From: JAMQPK01 sp963782595
GTDB lineage: Bacteria > Acidobacteriota > Vicinamibacteria > Vicinamibacterales > JAMQPK01
Direction of reading: 5' to 3'
DNA length: 64,000 nt
Assembly: GCA_963782595.1 (NCBI GenBank)
Contig: CAWAKJ010000003.1
Location: forward strand, 1-64,000
A program made the translations under genes and the position numbers. This document shows positions 1 through 8,405 of the stretch, piece after piece. Numbering within the stretch: position 1 is the first letter of the stretch; each line of letters opens with the position of its first letter. Below the pieces are notes generated by a model. That model did no database searches. It was not told the origin of the DNA and saw only the letters and a program-made list of their open reading frames with translations.

Positions 1-1
1 T

Positions 2-280
2 ACGTTCAGCAAAGCTGTACAAATCCCCGGCGTCGCGCTTCCCGCCGGCAGTTACGTCTTCGAGGTCGTAAACCCCGAGACCGGTGGGAGCGTCGTTCGT
101 GTAGCCAGCCGCGATCGTTCGAGGACCTATCTCACCCAGGTCACCATACCGGTTGTGCGCCCGCGGTCAGGAGATATGCAGCCGCGGATCGTGCTCGGTG
201 AGTCTCCCGCCGGGCAGCCGCCTCAAGTGAAGTCGTGGTTTCCCGATGGCGAGACGCTCGGCCGTTCGTTCATCTACTGA
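2..280 (+). CDS. C-terminal end of a hypothetical protein (cut by window start)
   Basis: An open frame enters from the left edge and stops with TGA at 278-280, giving the last 92 residues of a protein. The readable part has short beta-strand-like stretches (GVALPAGSYVFEVVNP, then RTYLTQVTIPVVRP) and ends with PDGETLGRSFIY. Short secreted or periplasmic proteins with this kind of ending are common in Acidobacteriota, but I cannot name a function. There is no start or signal peptide in view, so localisation is unknown. The frame is clean and its codon use matches the intact genes of the window. Confidence 0.6.
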   Translation, partial: TFSKAVQIPGVALPAGSYVFEVVNPETGGSVVRVASRDRSRTYLTQVTIPVVRPRSGDMQPRIVLGESPAGQPPQVKSWFPDGETLGRSFIY

Positions 281-659
281 TCTCTGCCAACCAACACTCG
301 CCATGCCGGACGCACATAGTTGTCCGGTATGGCGGCCTCGGTCAGTGCAGCGGGACCCGAAACAGATTTCGCTGCACGTCTGTCTTGGTGAATACAAAAA
401 CGGATGGGCCAGGCCCTGACACCGGGCTGTGGCCAATCACCTGCGCGCCTTCCACACTAAAGCCACCGCCAGCCTGGTCTATTCCGGACGCGGGTAGATC
501 CGGCAATGACCTCCCCACAGGCACGGGAATCGCCAGCGTCTCTCCGGGCGACGTCGTAGTGGAAGCGCGTAGAGGGGACGCAACATAGACGTGGAGAAAT
601 CTGCACACACAGCAATTCCGCCATGTGGCAAAAACTGCTGCGTCAGCTCGAGCGATCTA
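281..659. other. Gap without a confident gene
   Basis: No convincing gene is seen between the stop at 280 and the end of the minus-strand gene at 660. A minus-strand frame at 342-608 (88 codons) contains a plausible stretch (GFSVEGAQVIG ... SVFVFTKTDVQ) that could be a gene fragment. It has no clear ribosome site or recognisable domain, and I do not call it. Confidence 0.3.
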
Positions 660-1779
660 TTACTTGAAAAGAGCAGCCTTCTGACCTTCTGAACTTCTGT
701 TAGGGGTTGGCTGCGTCGTTGCGACATACAGATCGAAGTCGTTTTTCTTGTCCGCTGCACCGGTCGGGTGGCGCGACGAGAAAGCGATGACCGAACCGCT
801 GCCGTCAATCGAGGGTCCGATACTGGGCTCCATCCAGACACCCTCAGAATCGCCGCTGACTCGCATGGTCGCGTCGTTCGCGCGATCGTAGACGAATACG
901 TCCCACAGCAGATTGATATCCTCTTCCGGCACCAGATCGCTGGCTTCTGATTGAAAGACAACAAAGCGCCCGTTGGAGGACACGCGCGGGTTGGCGCTCG
1001 AGCCATTTGCCCGTCCGCGCTTGACGCTCTTCGTGATGATTCGTGTGGTGTCGACGTGAAGGTCGGCGAGGACGATGTGGTTGAGGCCATTCACCGGGCC
1101 GATGAACGCGACATACCTCCCATCGGCGCTCATCGACGGCGCCCATCCGCTTCCGATGCGTCTCGTGACGTTGAGCTGTGTGTCGCGCACGAAGACGTCC
1201 GAGACGGGAATACGACGACCGGCCGAAGGCGTCCTCGCCACAAAGGCTACGTAACGGCCGTCTGCGCTGGCGCTGGGACTGACGTTCGAGACCCACGTTC
1301 GATCGAGCGCCATCACGTCGACGCTTACACGTTTTGTCTCTCCGCTTTGTCGATCGACGGAGTAGACGTCGCGGTCCGATGTAAACAGAATAACCCGACC
1401 GTCTTCGGTAATGGATGGTTGCCGGCCATTGCCTGCGATTCTCGTGACATCCTCCGTTCGGTCGCGCCACACAATCGCGCCATCGGCTTCGTAAACCACA
1501 TAGCGTCCATCGGCGCTGATCCTGGGATCGAAGCATTCGATTGTGTCGGCGACGCTCGTAACTCTCGAATGTGACCTGCTGGCGAATCCTGTCCAGCACA
1601 TACACGTCGCCGGTGTTGTCGGTGTCAGCGGCGGCAAGCTGCGCGTATGTGACGAATGCGATGTAACGGCCGTCTCCGCTGACAGACGCAGAGGGACTGT
1701 CGAGTCCAGACCGGTAAGCGTCTTGCTGATCGACGGTCAATATGGCGCCTATCACCAGCGCTCCCGCAAGGGATCTCAT
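660..1779 (-). pseudogene. TolB/WD40-like beta-propeller protein, frameshifted
   Basis: The protein starts at ATG 1779, overlapping the upstream stop as TGATG, with a short hydrophobic leader (MRSLAGALVIGAILTV). It then shows repeated blades of the PD40 type: SASVSGDGRYIAFVT, DPRISADGRYVVYE, SPSASADGRYVAFVA, APSMSADGRYVAFIG, NPRVSSNGRFVVFQS. These repeats mark a periplasmic TolB-like propeller, usually a protein-protein contact surface. The frame changes near 1555, after QQVTFES, and resumes in the neighbouring frame at SVADTIECFDP, so the sequence as given cannot make the whole ~370-residue protein. Both halves read well, so one indel, real or a sequence error, explains it. It lies directly downstream of the HExxH protein and is probably cotranscribed. 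Confidence 0.7.
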
Positions 1780-2357
1780 CACTTCCGCCCCAGTTCGGCA
1801 GTGACTTTCCGTCCGATGTATGTGGCGCGCACTGTCTCGAAGGCGGCATGCATTTCATCCTGCTGGTGAACGCCGGTGCGGGGCAGGGCAGCGAGCGCCG
1901 CAAGATCGACTCCGTCGAGGTGCTCGATGACGTGCTCGAACTCATGTGCAAGCAATTCGATGACGTCGTTGAGCGGGGCAATGGCGATGTGTGCCGAGAG
2001 ACGGCCATTGGGCTGACGACTCACATGAGTTGCGGCACGAATGCCGGATGGCCATGGCGGCGGTTGGATGTTGACATACACCGTGAGCAACGGCTCGCCG
2101 GCAATCCGCACGCACTGTCGGCGGAATGTGGGCGAGTCGCGCAGCATCGACTCGACGAGCTGACGATAGGCGTCGGATATGACGAGATTCGGCGGAGGTG
2201 AGAGCTGTCTTGGAATGGCCTCGGCGGCGACATATTCGTGCACCGAGGTGAAAGATGTGCGGGCAAGTTCGAATCCGGGGCTCGACTGTGCGAGTGTGGG
2301 ACGCGGCTGCAATATCAACGCACACAACGCCAATGTAACGGACGCAGATCGCTGCAT
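1779..2357 (-). CDS. Secreted HExxH putative metalloprotease
   Basis: I choose ATG 2357 as start because it opens a signal peptide (MQRSASVTLALCALILQ, cut after TLAQ). The open frame continues upstream into unrelated protein-kinase-like sequence. The mature part of about 170 residues ends with LLAHEFEHVIEHLDGVDL, an HExxH zinc motif of gluzincin type. A third zinc ligand is not obvious, so protease activity is inferred, not shown. The stop overlaps the start of the beta-propeller gene downstream (TGATG), which suggests translational coupling. No family name can be given. The upstream in-frame extension is discussed with the kinase remnant. Confidence 0.6.
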   Translation of the reverse strand: MQRSASVTLALCALILQPRPTLAQSSPGFELARTSFTSVHEYVAAEAIPRQLSPPPNLVISDAYRQLVESMLRDSPTFRRQCVRIAGEPLLTVYVNIQPPPWPSGIRAATHVSRQPNGRLSAHIAIAPLNDVIELLAHEFEHVIEHLDGVDLAALAALPRTGVHQQDEMHAAFETVRATYIGRKVTAELGRK

Positions 2358-2558
2358 GGTGCGTCTCCCTGGCGTTTGCGGGGGATGCTTCAAGAAATTC
2401 TCGACGCCACCCTCTTGTGCGAGCAGCGACTCCACTTCCCGCTGCAGTGCGGAGTCGCCGGCACAGGCGTGGCGCAGAAACTCAGCCCGCTCGCTTCCGC
2501 CGAGCGACAGCGCTACGTCGTAGAGCTGCGAGATCTGCTGCCATCGTTCAGTTTTCAT
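2358..2558 (-). pseudogene. Remnant of a serine/threonine protein kinase N-terminus
   Basis: About 67 codons, starting at ATG 2558, read MKTERWQQISQLYDVAL, then AEFLRHACAGDSALQREVES and LLAQEGG. This resembles the conserved non-catalytic N-terminal segment that precedes the kinase domain in many acidobacterial PknB-type kinases. The kinase domain itself (glycine loop, HRD, DFG) is absent. The frame runs straight into the secreted HExxH gene at 2357. I infer a deletion that removed the kinase body. Recognition rests on remembered family consensus, so confidence is moderate. Confidence 0.5.
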
Positions 2559-2561
2559 CAC

Positions 2562-2879
2562 CGGTCTCGGCGACTATACGCAGAATAATTCGCTGCAGCT
2601 GTGCCAAACAGAACGGGGCGAGGTTGAGGGATTTTCCGCAGGCCGGCCGCCGTAAGTAGCTGATTCTAAACAGAAAATGAATCTCACCACGGTCTGCGAG
2701 TTCCGGCGTCCCGTTCCCGCCTTGTTAACTGAGGTGGGAACGGGACATGACTAGGACCACTCGGTATTTGCTGGTGAGCGCAGTTGGAAATCGACGTCCG
2801 CAAGGCCGACTGTGAGGTGATGGCATCGATCGGCCACGAACTGAGGCACACGATTGCTGGGCGCGACGATGTTCCTGTT
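2562..2879. other. Intergenic gap between the sigma and kinase remnants
   Basis: No protein frame with credible composition is seen, and no RNA gene or terminator is recognised. It is probably the degraded or rearranged remainder of the sigma/kinase locus. Confidence 0.3.
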
Positions 2880-3125
2880 CTACACGCGCGAAGGGTGGAT
2901 GAAAACCAGTGGCGCCTTCCAGTCGCGCATGACGGTATCGACTGACACGCCCAATGCTTCGGCCGTCTCCTCAACGCTGAGCCCGCCAAAGAAACGCATC
3001 TCGACCACTTTGCTCCTGCGCTCATCAACTTTCGCCAATGCCTCCAGCGCATCATCGAGCGCCACGAGATCGCGGCCGGGCGAAGGATTGGCAGCGGTCA
3101 ATCCGCGATAGCGTCGGTCACGACC
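2880..3125 (-). pseudogene. Remnant of an ECF sigma factor, region 4
   Basis: About 75 codons on the minus strand read as the C-terminal helix-turn-helix of an ECF sigma factor: ALDDALEALAKVDERRSKVV, then EMRFFGGLSVEETAEALGVS and VDTVMRDW. After DW the expected ending is replaced by unrelated residues (KAPLVFIHPSRV). Regions 1-3 are missing because the zinc-ribbon gene ends at 3128. In Acidobacteriota this sigma type is commonly encoded just upstream of a protein kinase, which matches the kinase remnant downstream on the same strand. The locus is therefore a decayed sigma/kinase pair. Confidence 0.65.
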
Positions 3126-3127
3126 CT

Positions 3128-3673
3128 TCAAGTTGATCGGATCGTCTGCGCAAAGCAGAACGGGTGGCCGCAGTCGCGACAAACGTACTCCATATATCCC
3201 GCGCGGGTCGTGACATACCTGATGCGATGCCCGCTGACGACGCAGATTGCTTGATGTGTGATGTGTGTGACCTCTTCGCGCGCTTTCAGAAAGGTATGCC
3301 CGCAGTGGCACGCGAACTCGCGGTACCCGTCGCGGTCGGCGACCGTATGCACGTCGTGGCCGAAGAGCCCGCAGAGGTAGCGGACCTTCTTGTTGAAGAG
3401 CGCCGATTCGCGGTACGGATCGCGGTCCGCTTCGAACAGGAGAGGATGACCGCACTGCACGCACACGTACTCGGTATGGCCGTTGCGTTCGACGAGCTTT
3501 CGATAGGTGTGATGTCCAAAAAAGCACGTCAGCGTGTGCCTGACGTGCGTGAGCGATCCGTCCTTGCCGAGATACGTGGCGCCGCATGGGCACCGCCGTT
3601 CGTCGCACGATTCCAGGCAGAACCTGTGGTTGTCGACCTCGTGGCCCCAGACCGTGCACCAGAGTTGAGACAT
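3128..3673 (-). CDS. Four-repeat zinc-ribbon-like protein
   Basis: This 181-residue protein is built from four similar units of about 43 residues. Each has a WGH/FGH/SGH turn followed by a Cys pair and GH. The units begin WCTVWGHEV, TCFFGHHTY, LCGLFGHDV and CVVSGHRI. The second and fourth close with YVCVQCGHPLLF and YVCRDCGHPFCF, the third with FACHCGHTFL, while the first carries RRCPCGATYL. The C/H spacing suggests one metal site per unit. There is no signal peptide, so it should be cytoplasmic. Nucleic-acid or protein binding is possible but unproven, and I do not recognise a named family. It diverges from the MEDS gene at 3809. Confidence 0.7.
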   Translation of the reverse strand: MSQLWCTVWGHEVDNHRFCLESCDERRCPCGATYLGKDGSLTHVRHTLTCFFGHHTYRKLVERNGHTEYVCVQCGHPLLFEADRDPYRESALFNKKVRYLCGLFGHDVHTVADRDGYREFACHCGHTFLKAREEVTHITHQAICVVSGHRIRYVTTRAGYMEYVCRDCGHPFCFAQTIRST

Positions 3674-3808
3674 ACGCCCTCCTGCACGGGATTGCGTGGG
3701 CGCTTGAAGAACCGGCTCACCCGGAGGGCGCCGTGTTCTGAGTCACCTTCTGGTCGCCTCCGAATTGTGTAGCTAATCGGACACAAGCTGATAGGCTCAA
3801 TGTAGAAA

Positions 3809-4402
3809 ATGAGTTCAGACAAAACGGCAACGCCCACGCAGCACCTTCACGCGGTTCGCTTCTACGAGAATCAGGAATCTCTCTGCAAGCTCGTCGCGGA
3901 TTTCCTTGGGGAAGGAGTGGCGACAGGTAAGCCCGCTCTGATTATTGGAACCCCTGAGCACAATGCCGGCATCCTGAAGGAGCTTGAGAGCCGTCACTTT
4001 GACCTTGATGCGATGACAGCGGCGGGTGACCTGCTGGTTCTTGATGCCCGTCAATCACTGTCGGAGTTCATGGTCGACGGCTTACCGGATGCAGGGCGCT
4101 TCAAGGAGTTCGCAAACATCGCACTTGACCGACTCTGCCGCGGGCGCGAAGACTGCACGATTCGCGCATATGGCGAAATGGTCGATGTGTTGTGGAAGGA
4201 CGGCTTGACCAGCGCTGCGACGAGATTGGAAATGCTGTGGAACCAGCTTGCCGCGACTCACGAATTCTCGCTTCTTTGCGGCTATGCGATGGGGTCCTTT
4301 TACAAGAACGCCAACACGGAAGAGATTTGCGCCCACCATTCACATGTGGTTTCCGCAACTGGCAAGTTCGCGCCCACTCTGCCAAGCACGACGATAAATT
4401 AG
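3809..4402 (+). CDS. MEDS-domain sensory protein
   Basis: The 197-residue protein matches the MEDS (methanogen/methylotroph, DcmR sensory) domain over nearly its whole length. It opens with HAVRFYENQESLCKLVADF, followed by GKPALIIGTPEHNAGIL, LLVLDARQSLSEFMVDG, IRAYGEMVDVLWKDG, and the FSLLCGYAMGSFY ending. In the family this domain is thought to sense small molecules and is usually linked to a kinase or transcription factor. Here it stands alone, with no output domain and no partner adjacent. It is soluble. Its divergent neighbour is the zinc-ribbon protein, and the 135-base gap between them presumably holds both promoters. Confidence 0.85.
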   Translation: MSSDKTATPTQHLHAVRFYENQESLCKLVADFLGEGVATGKPALIIGTPEHNAGILKELESRHFDLDAMTAAGDLLVLDARQSLSEFMVDGLPDAGRFKEFANIALDRLCRGREDCTIRAYGEMVDVLWKDGLTSAATRLEMLWNQLAATHEFSLLCGYAMGSFYKNANTEEICAHHSHVVSATGKFAPTLPSTTIN

Positions 4403-4501
4403 CTCGACGCAAAGCTCAAACGCGTTTGGTTCCCTCCCTCTCGTTACGCCGCTCGAGGTGCAGCTTGCCGTGATACAGCTTGCTGAGAGTCTCCGCGCCT
4501 G

Positions 4502-4530
4502 TTGTCGCTTCGCAGCTTCCGCCATATACT
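4502..4530 (+). promoter_or_regulatory. Sigma-70-type promoter of tRNA-Leu
   Basis: TTGTCG at 4502-4507 and TATACT at 4525-4530 are separated by exactly 17 bases. This places the transcription start about 35 bases upstream of the tRNA. The match to the housekeeping consensus is good and the position is right for the tRNA gene. Confidence 0.6.
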
Positions 4531-4571
4531 GATAGAAGAACTTTCAAGTCGTAGTCCCCAATAAACCCCAC

Positions 4572-4658
4572 GCGGAAGTGGCGGAACTGGCAGACGCACC
4601 AGCTTGAGGGGCTGGCGGTAGCAATACCATAGGAGTTCAAATCTCCTCTTCCGCACCA
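4572..4658 (+). tRNA. tRNA-Leu (anticodon GAG)
   Basis: An 87-base cloverleaf with acceptor stem GCGGAAG (4572-4578) paired to CTTCCGC (4648-4654), discriminator A and encoded CCA at 4656-4658. The anticodon stem-loop CCAGCTTGAGGGGCTGG places GAG in the loop. There is a long variable arm typical of tRNA-Leu, and the T-loop GTTCAAAT is present. It is transcribed from the promoter at 4502 and followed by repeats and a terminator. Confidence 0.95.
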
Positions 4659-4659
4659 A

Positions 4660-4809
4660 CCTTCGCTCATCGTGTACCGAGCATGAGCTTCGGTTGGCGA
4701 GCCAACCTTCGCGCGAAGGTTGTCTCGCCGTAGCGGCGTAGCCGCGAAGGCGGGCACTTCGATACCTTCGCTCATCGCTACCGAGCATGAGCTTCGGTTG
4801 GCGAGCCAA
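4660..4809 (+). repeat. tRNA-trailing palindromic repeats
   Basis: Two direct copies of a ~45-base unit lie right after the tRNA. The unit starts CCTTCGCTCATCG and ends GAGCTTCGGTTGGCGAGCCAA; the copies are at 4660-4705 and 4765-4809 and differ mainly by one base of length. Between them sit further short palindromes, including AACCTTCGCGCGAAGGTT. Related sequence follows tRNA-Val and tRNA-Asp near 40300 and 40500. Confidence 0.8.
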
Positions 4810-4819
4810 TCTTTCTAGT

Positions 4820-4848
4820 GCCCAGCGCTTGCTGGGCATTTTGCTTTT
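4820..4848 (+). terminator. Rho-independent terminator after tRNA-Leu
   Basis: A perfect 7-base stem GCCCAGC/GCTGGGC with a GCTT loop is followed by ATTTTGCTTTT. This is a strong intrinsic terminator for the tRNA transcript and its repeat tail. Confidence 0.85.
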
Positions 4849-4902
4849 CAAAGGGAAATAGAGGGCATGACAGTGTTAGGATTCGCGCGTCGATGACCGC
4901 CC

Positions 4903-5536
4903 ATGGTTCCATCCGCGCCCTTGTACATTCTTGGCACCGGCCTTCTGGCCGAGGAGTTCTACGCCCTCGCCGAGACCAGCGGCTTCGCGGTTCAGGCATT
5001 TGTGGAGAATCTGGATCCTGCGAAGGTCGGAAGCACACTCTGCGAGCGCTCAGTAATCTGGGTGGACACGCTGCCGATCGATGCATCCTGCATTTGCGCT
5101 CTCTCGACGACCACGCGCACGCGATTCATCGAACAGGTCGCCAGCCGGGCGGCATTCGCTACGCTCGTACACCCCAGCAGCGTCGTCCTTCCTTCAACGC
5201 AACTCGGCGAAGGGACGGTCGTGTCCACCGGCGTGCTGATTGGCAGCAACAGCCGGATCGGCCGGCATGTCTTTCTCAATCGCGGATCGCGGGTCGGCCA
5301 TCACACGCGCATCGGCGATTTCGTGACGATCCAGCCTGGCGCCAATATCGCCGGAGCCATCGAGATCGGTGACGAGAGCTTACATCGGCATGGGCGCCAT
5401 CATCCTCGAGCGACTCAAGATCGGCCGCGGTGTTACCGTGGCGGCCGGCTCGGTCGTGAAGCGCGACATTCCAGACCATGCGCTCGTGGCCGGGTCACCC
5501 GCCGTCATCAAAAAGCGCGGCGTCGACCCTCACTAG
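4903..5536 (+). pseudogene. NeuD/PglD-like sugar O-acyltransferase, frameshifted
   Basis: The N-terminal half is a Rossmann-like PglD domain (PLYILGTGLLAEEFYALAE). The C-terminal half is a left-handed beta-helix of hexapeptide repeats (STQLGEGTVVSTGVLIGS, RIGRHVFLNRGSRVGHHTRI, FVTIQPGANIAG). After IEIGDES the frame breaks at about 5380, where one extra T appears. The adjacent frame continues YIGMGAIILERLKIGRGVTV and ends with ALVAGSPAVIKKRG at the stop 5534-5536. Such enzymes transfer acetyl groups to amino sugars for glycan synthesis. The aminotransferase starts six bases downstream, a typical pairing for making acetamido sugars. The reading is otherwise complete at about 210 residues, so a sequence error is as likely as real inactivation. 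Confidence 0.75.
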
Positions 5537-5542
5537 CCGCCT

Positions 5543-6647
5543 ATGATTCCTCTGCATCGTCCATGGCTGGACTCCGAGGAGGAGACCGCAGTGCTGCGCG
5601 TCGCTCCGGAGCGGCCGATTGGCCGGCAACGGAGCCGAGTGCGCTGCGCTGGAACGTGAGCTGCAAGACCGGCTCGGCGGCGGAGTGGTGCTCGCGCTGT
5701 CCTCTGCGACACACGCACTCGAGTTGATGATGCTGCTCCTCAATCTCGAGGGCGGCGAGGTCATCGTGCCATCGTTCACGTTTCCATCTGTCGGGTGCGC
5801 GATCGTGAGGGCGGGTGGCGTCATTCGATTCTGCGAGGTTCGCGAACCGGATCTGAATGTCGATCTCGATCACGCGCGCAGCCTCGTCGGCCCTGCGACG
5901 CGAGCGCTGGTCGTGACGCATTACGCGGGCAATCCGCAGGATTTCAGCGAATTTCCCGGTGCCGGTCGTCGAGGATGCGGCGCATGCGCTCGGCAGCCAG
6001 ATCGACGGGCGGGCGTGCGGAACGATGGGCGAGTTTGGCTGCCTCAGCTTTCATGCAACGAAGAACGTCGTCGCCGGAGAAGGTGGCGCGCTGATCGTCC
6101 GGGACGCAGCAGCGGCGAGGACCGGCGCGCATCTTCCGGGAGAAAGGCACCAACCGCGAGGACTTTGCGGCGGGCCGGGTCGATCACTATGCGTGGGTCG
6201 GACCGGGGAGCTCGTTTGTGATGCCCGAGCTGTCGGCAGCCATCGCTCGCGTCCAGCTGGGAAAGATGGATCGAATTCTGGAGGAACGACGCCGTGTCGC
6301 TCGCCTGTACGACAATGAGTTGTCGAGCTCGAGCGTGAGGGCCGGCTCACCATCGTGCGGCCTGTGCAGAACGGATCGTCGAGCCACCATATCTACGCGA
6401 TCCTCGTCGATCCGTCGGTGCGCAATGACGTGATCGCACGACTGGCGGCCGGCGGCGTTCAGGCTGCCTCGCATTTCGTGCCGCTGCACTGCCTCGCCGT
6501 TCGGCCGATCGCTGACGGGTAGTCTTTCGTTGCCGCGCACCGAGCGCGTGGCCGCGTCGATCATTCGCCTGCCGATCTATCCGGGTTTGTCCGACGAGGA
6601 CGTGCGACTTGTCGTGGCGCTGCCTGCGCGGAGCGCTGGACGGATGA
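5543..6647 (+). pseudogene. DegT/DnrJ/EryC1 sugar aminotransferase, multiply frameshifted
   Basis: Reading across frames recovers a whole PLP-dependent aminotransferase. The segments are MIPLHRPWLDSEEE, GRLAGNGAECAALERELQDR, VVEDAAHALGSQIDG, the PLP-lysine region SFHATKNVVAGEGGAL, FREKGTNREDFAAGRVDHYA, and a C-terminus ending LRGALDG. The family makes amino sugars for surface polysaccharides. I count about six frame changes (near 5601, 5958, 6120, 6325, 6520 and 6625) and no in-frame substitution to a stop. Its final TGA overlaps the ATG of the next gene (TGATG), showing the original coupling. As written it cannot be translated. Confidence 0.75.
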
Positions 6648-7374
6648 TGCGCCTCTCGATCGTCCTGCCGATCTATCTCAATCGCCCGCACTTGCCGGAA
6701 TTGTACCGACGGCTGACCAGCACCCTCTCAGACTGTCGCCGACCGGTACGAGATCATCTTCGTGGACGACAAAGGGTCCGACGATTCTCTCGAGTGGTTG
6801 ACGGGAGTGCCGCGCTCAGCGACGATCGCGTGCTCGTGGTCGAGATGCCGCAAAACGTCGGCCAGCACCGCGCCGTTCTCGCCGGAATGCAATGGAGCTC
6901 GGGAGAGCTCGTCGTCGGTGATGGATGCGGATCTCCAGGATCCTCCGGAGGCGATTCCGCGCCTGGCCGCGGCCCTGGGCACCGATGACGCGGTTGTCTT
7001 TGCCAGACGCGTGGCGCGCCACCAGTCTCGCGGCCGGCACCTGACGGGACGGCTCTTCAAACGGTTTCTGCGGACTGGTTGCCGGCAGCCGGGTTCCGAC
7101 GGGCACCGGGATGTTCTTCGTGGCGTCACGACGAGTCGTCGAGGCCGCCGTCGCACTGTCTGCCGATGCGCGCTATGTTCCACTGCTGCTGGATCAGACA
7201 GGTGCCGCCATGAGCGCGATCGAAGTCGAAAAAGAACTGCGGCCCGACAATCGCTCTGCCTATACCGCGTCACGCCGCCTCGCCCTCGCGCTCGGCGCGA
7301 TCCGTCAGGCCATCGCCTGGAGAATGGCCCGGCGGCGGATGCGATCCAGCGCTGCCTGTCAAGAATCCATCCTG
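6647..7374 (+). pseudogene. GT2 glycosyltransferase (ArnC/DPM-like), frameshifted
   Basis: It begins at ATG 6647 with MRLSIVLPIYLNRPHLPELY, a classic family-2 glycosyltransferase opening. It continues in other frames as DRYEIIFVDDKGSDDSLEWL, NVGQHRAVLAGMQWSSGELV, MDADLQDPPEAIPRLAAALG and GRLFKRFLRT. The DADLQDPPE motif is the metal- and nucleotide-sugar-binding centre of dolichyl-phosphate-mannose-synthase-like enzymes, which load a sugar onto a polyprenyl phosphate. At least three frame changes occur. The 3' end is uncertain: one frame stops at 7372-7374, which would overlap the convergent gene ending at 7359. Confidence 0.65.
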
Positions 7375-8405
7375 ATCACTGCCGGCAGCGACAGCCCTTC
7401 GCGCGCCAGAAGCAACGCCCCAATCAGCGCCGGCGGGCCGAGCGTCACCAGCGTGGCTCACGAGCGCATAGCCCGTCGCCGTTTCGTTCGATACCCCGAG
7501 CATGCCGGTCAAGGCCGAGCTGCACCGCCTTGTGATAGGAACCGACTCCGGCCGGCACCGGCACGCTCAGTCCGAGCGTGATCAGGAAGAGCAAGCGGCG
7601 GGATGCGAAACACCGACGCCTGGATCCCGAACGCCTGGAGCAGCAGGAAATGCACTCCGCAGATCATCAGCCAGAGGATGATTGTGTGGACGGCGACCCA
7701 CGTCCTCAGACGAACGAGGAGTTTCACTCGGTGGAAGATCCTTCAACGCTCCGCTGATCCCGGATCCGAACGACTCGAGACTGCTCCAACCGCGCCGGCC
7801 AAGACCGCCGGGCAGCCGTTCTGCCAGGGAGCGTAGTCCTGGCCTGATCCGATGCCGCAACCGGTGCGCGACCACGAGCGCCGCAGACGATTCCCGCGAG
7901 AGCTCCCGCGACGATCAAGGCGCCGGCACGAATGGCCACATCAGCGACGCCTCTGAAGATTCCTGCGCTTCGGCGCGGCCAACGGTCAGTGACAGAACGA
8001 GCAGCAGGACGACAGCGAGCGCATCCAGCAGGCGTTCGAGCACGATCGTGCCCAGCAACGCGCTCGCACGAAGGCCTTCGCGACGGCTCGAGCACGACCG
8101 CGCGCGCGATTTCTCCCAGCGCGTCCGGGCAGGATCGCCGAGACCGTCCATCCCATGAAGACCGCGGCTGCAAGTGAGCGCATGCGAACCCATTTGAAGG
8201 GCGCCACCAGGTAACGCCAGCGTCCGATCCGATGAGCGAAGCCCGCCAGCGACAGAAGGACCGCGGCAGCCAGATACGAGACGCGCGCCTCACGGATCTC
8301 GCCGATCGCAGCGGTGATGCTGACACCTTGCAGGAACCACCACAGGAACGGAGCGGCAATGACCGCGCTGATGTGCCGTCGAAGGCGGGGACCTCGTCCC
8401 GGCAT
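7359..8405 (-). pseudogene. Flippase-like membrane protein (LPG synthase TM family), frameshifted
   Basis: The start at ATG 8405 overlaps the stop of the upstream gene (TGATG). Reading across frames gives an integral membrane protein: APFLWWFLQGVSITAAIGEI, VSYLAAAVLLSLAGFAHRIG, LLGTIVLERLLDALAVVLLL, ALIVAGALAGIV, and TWVAVHTIILWLMICGVHFL. It ends with an ALIGALLLAREGLSLPAVI stretch. This matches the lysylphosphatidylglycerol-synthase transmembrane (UPF0104) family, often linked to lipid or glycan transfer across the membrane. Three or more frame changes occur (near 8120, 7880 and 7510). Function beyond the family is not known. Confidence 0.65.

Noticed and set aside
4660..4809. Integration (att) site at the tRNA-Leu 3' end
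   Set aside because: The direct repeats do not copy the tRNA 3' end, and no integrase or phage gene is nearby.
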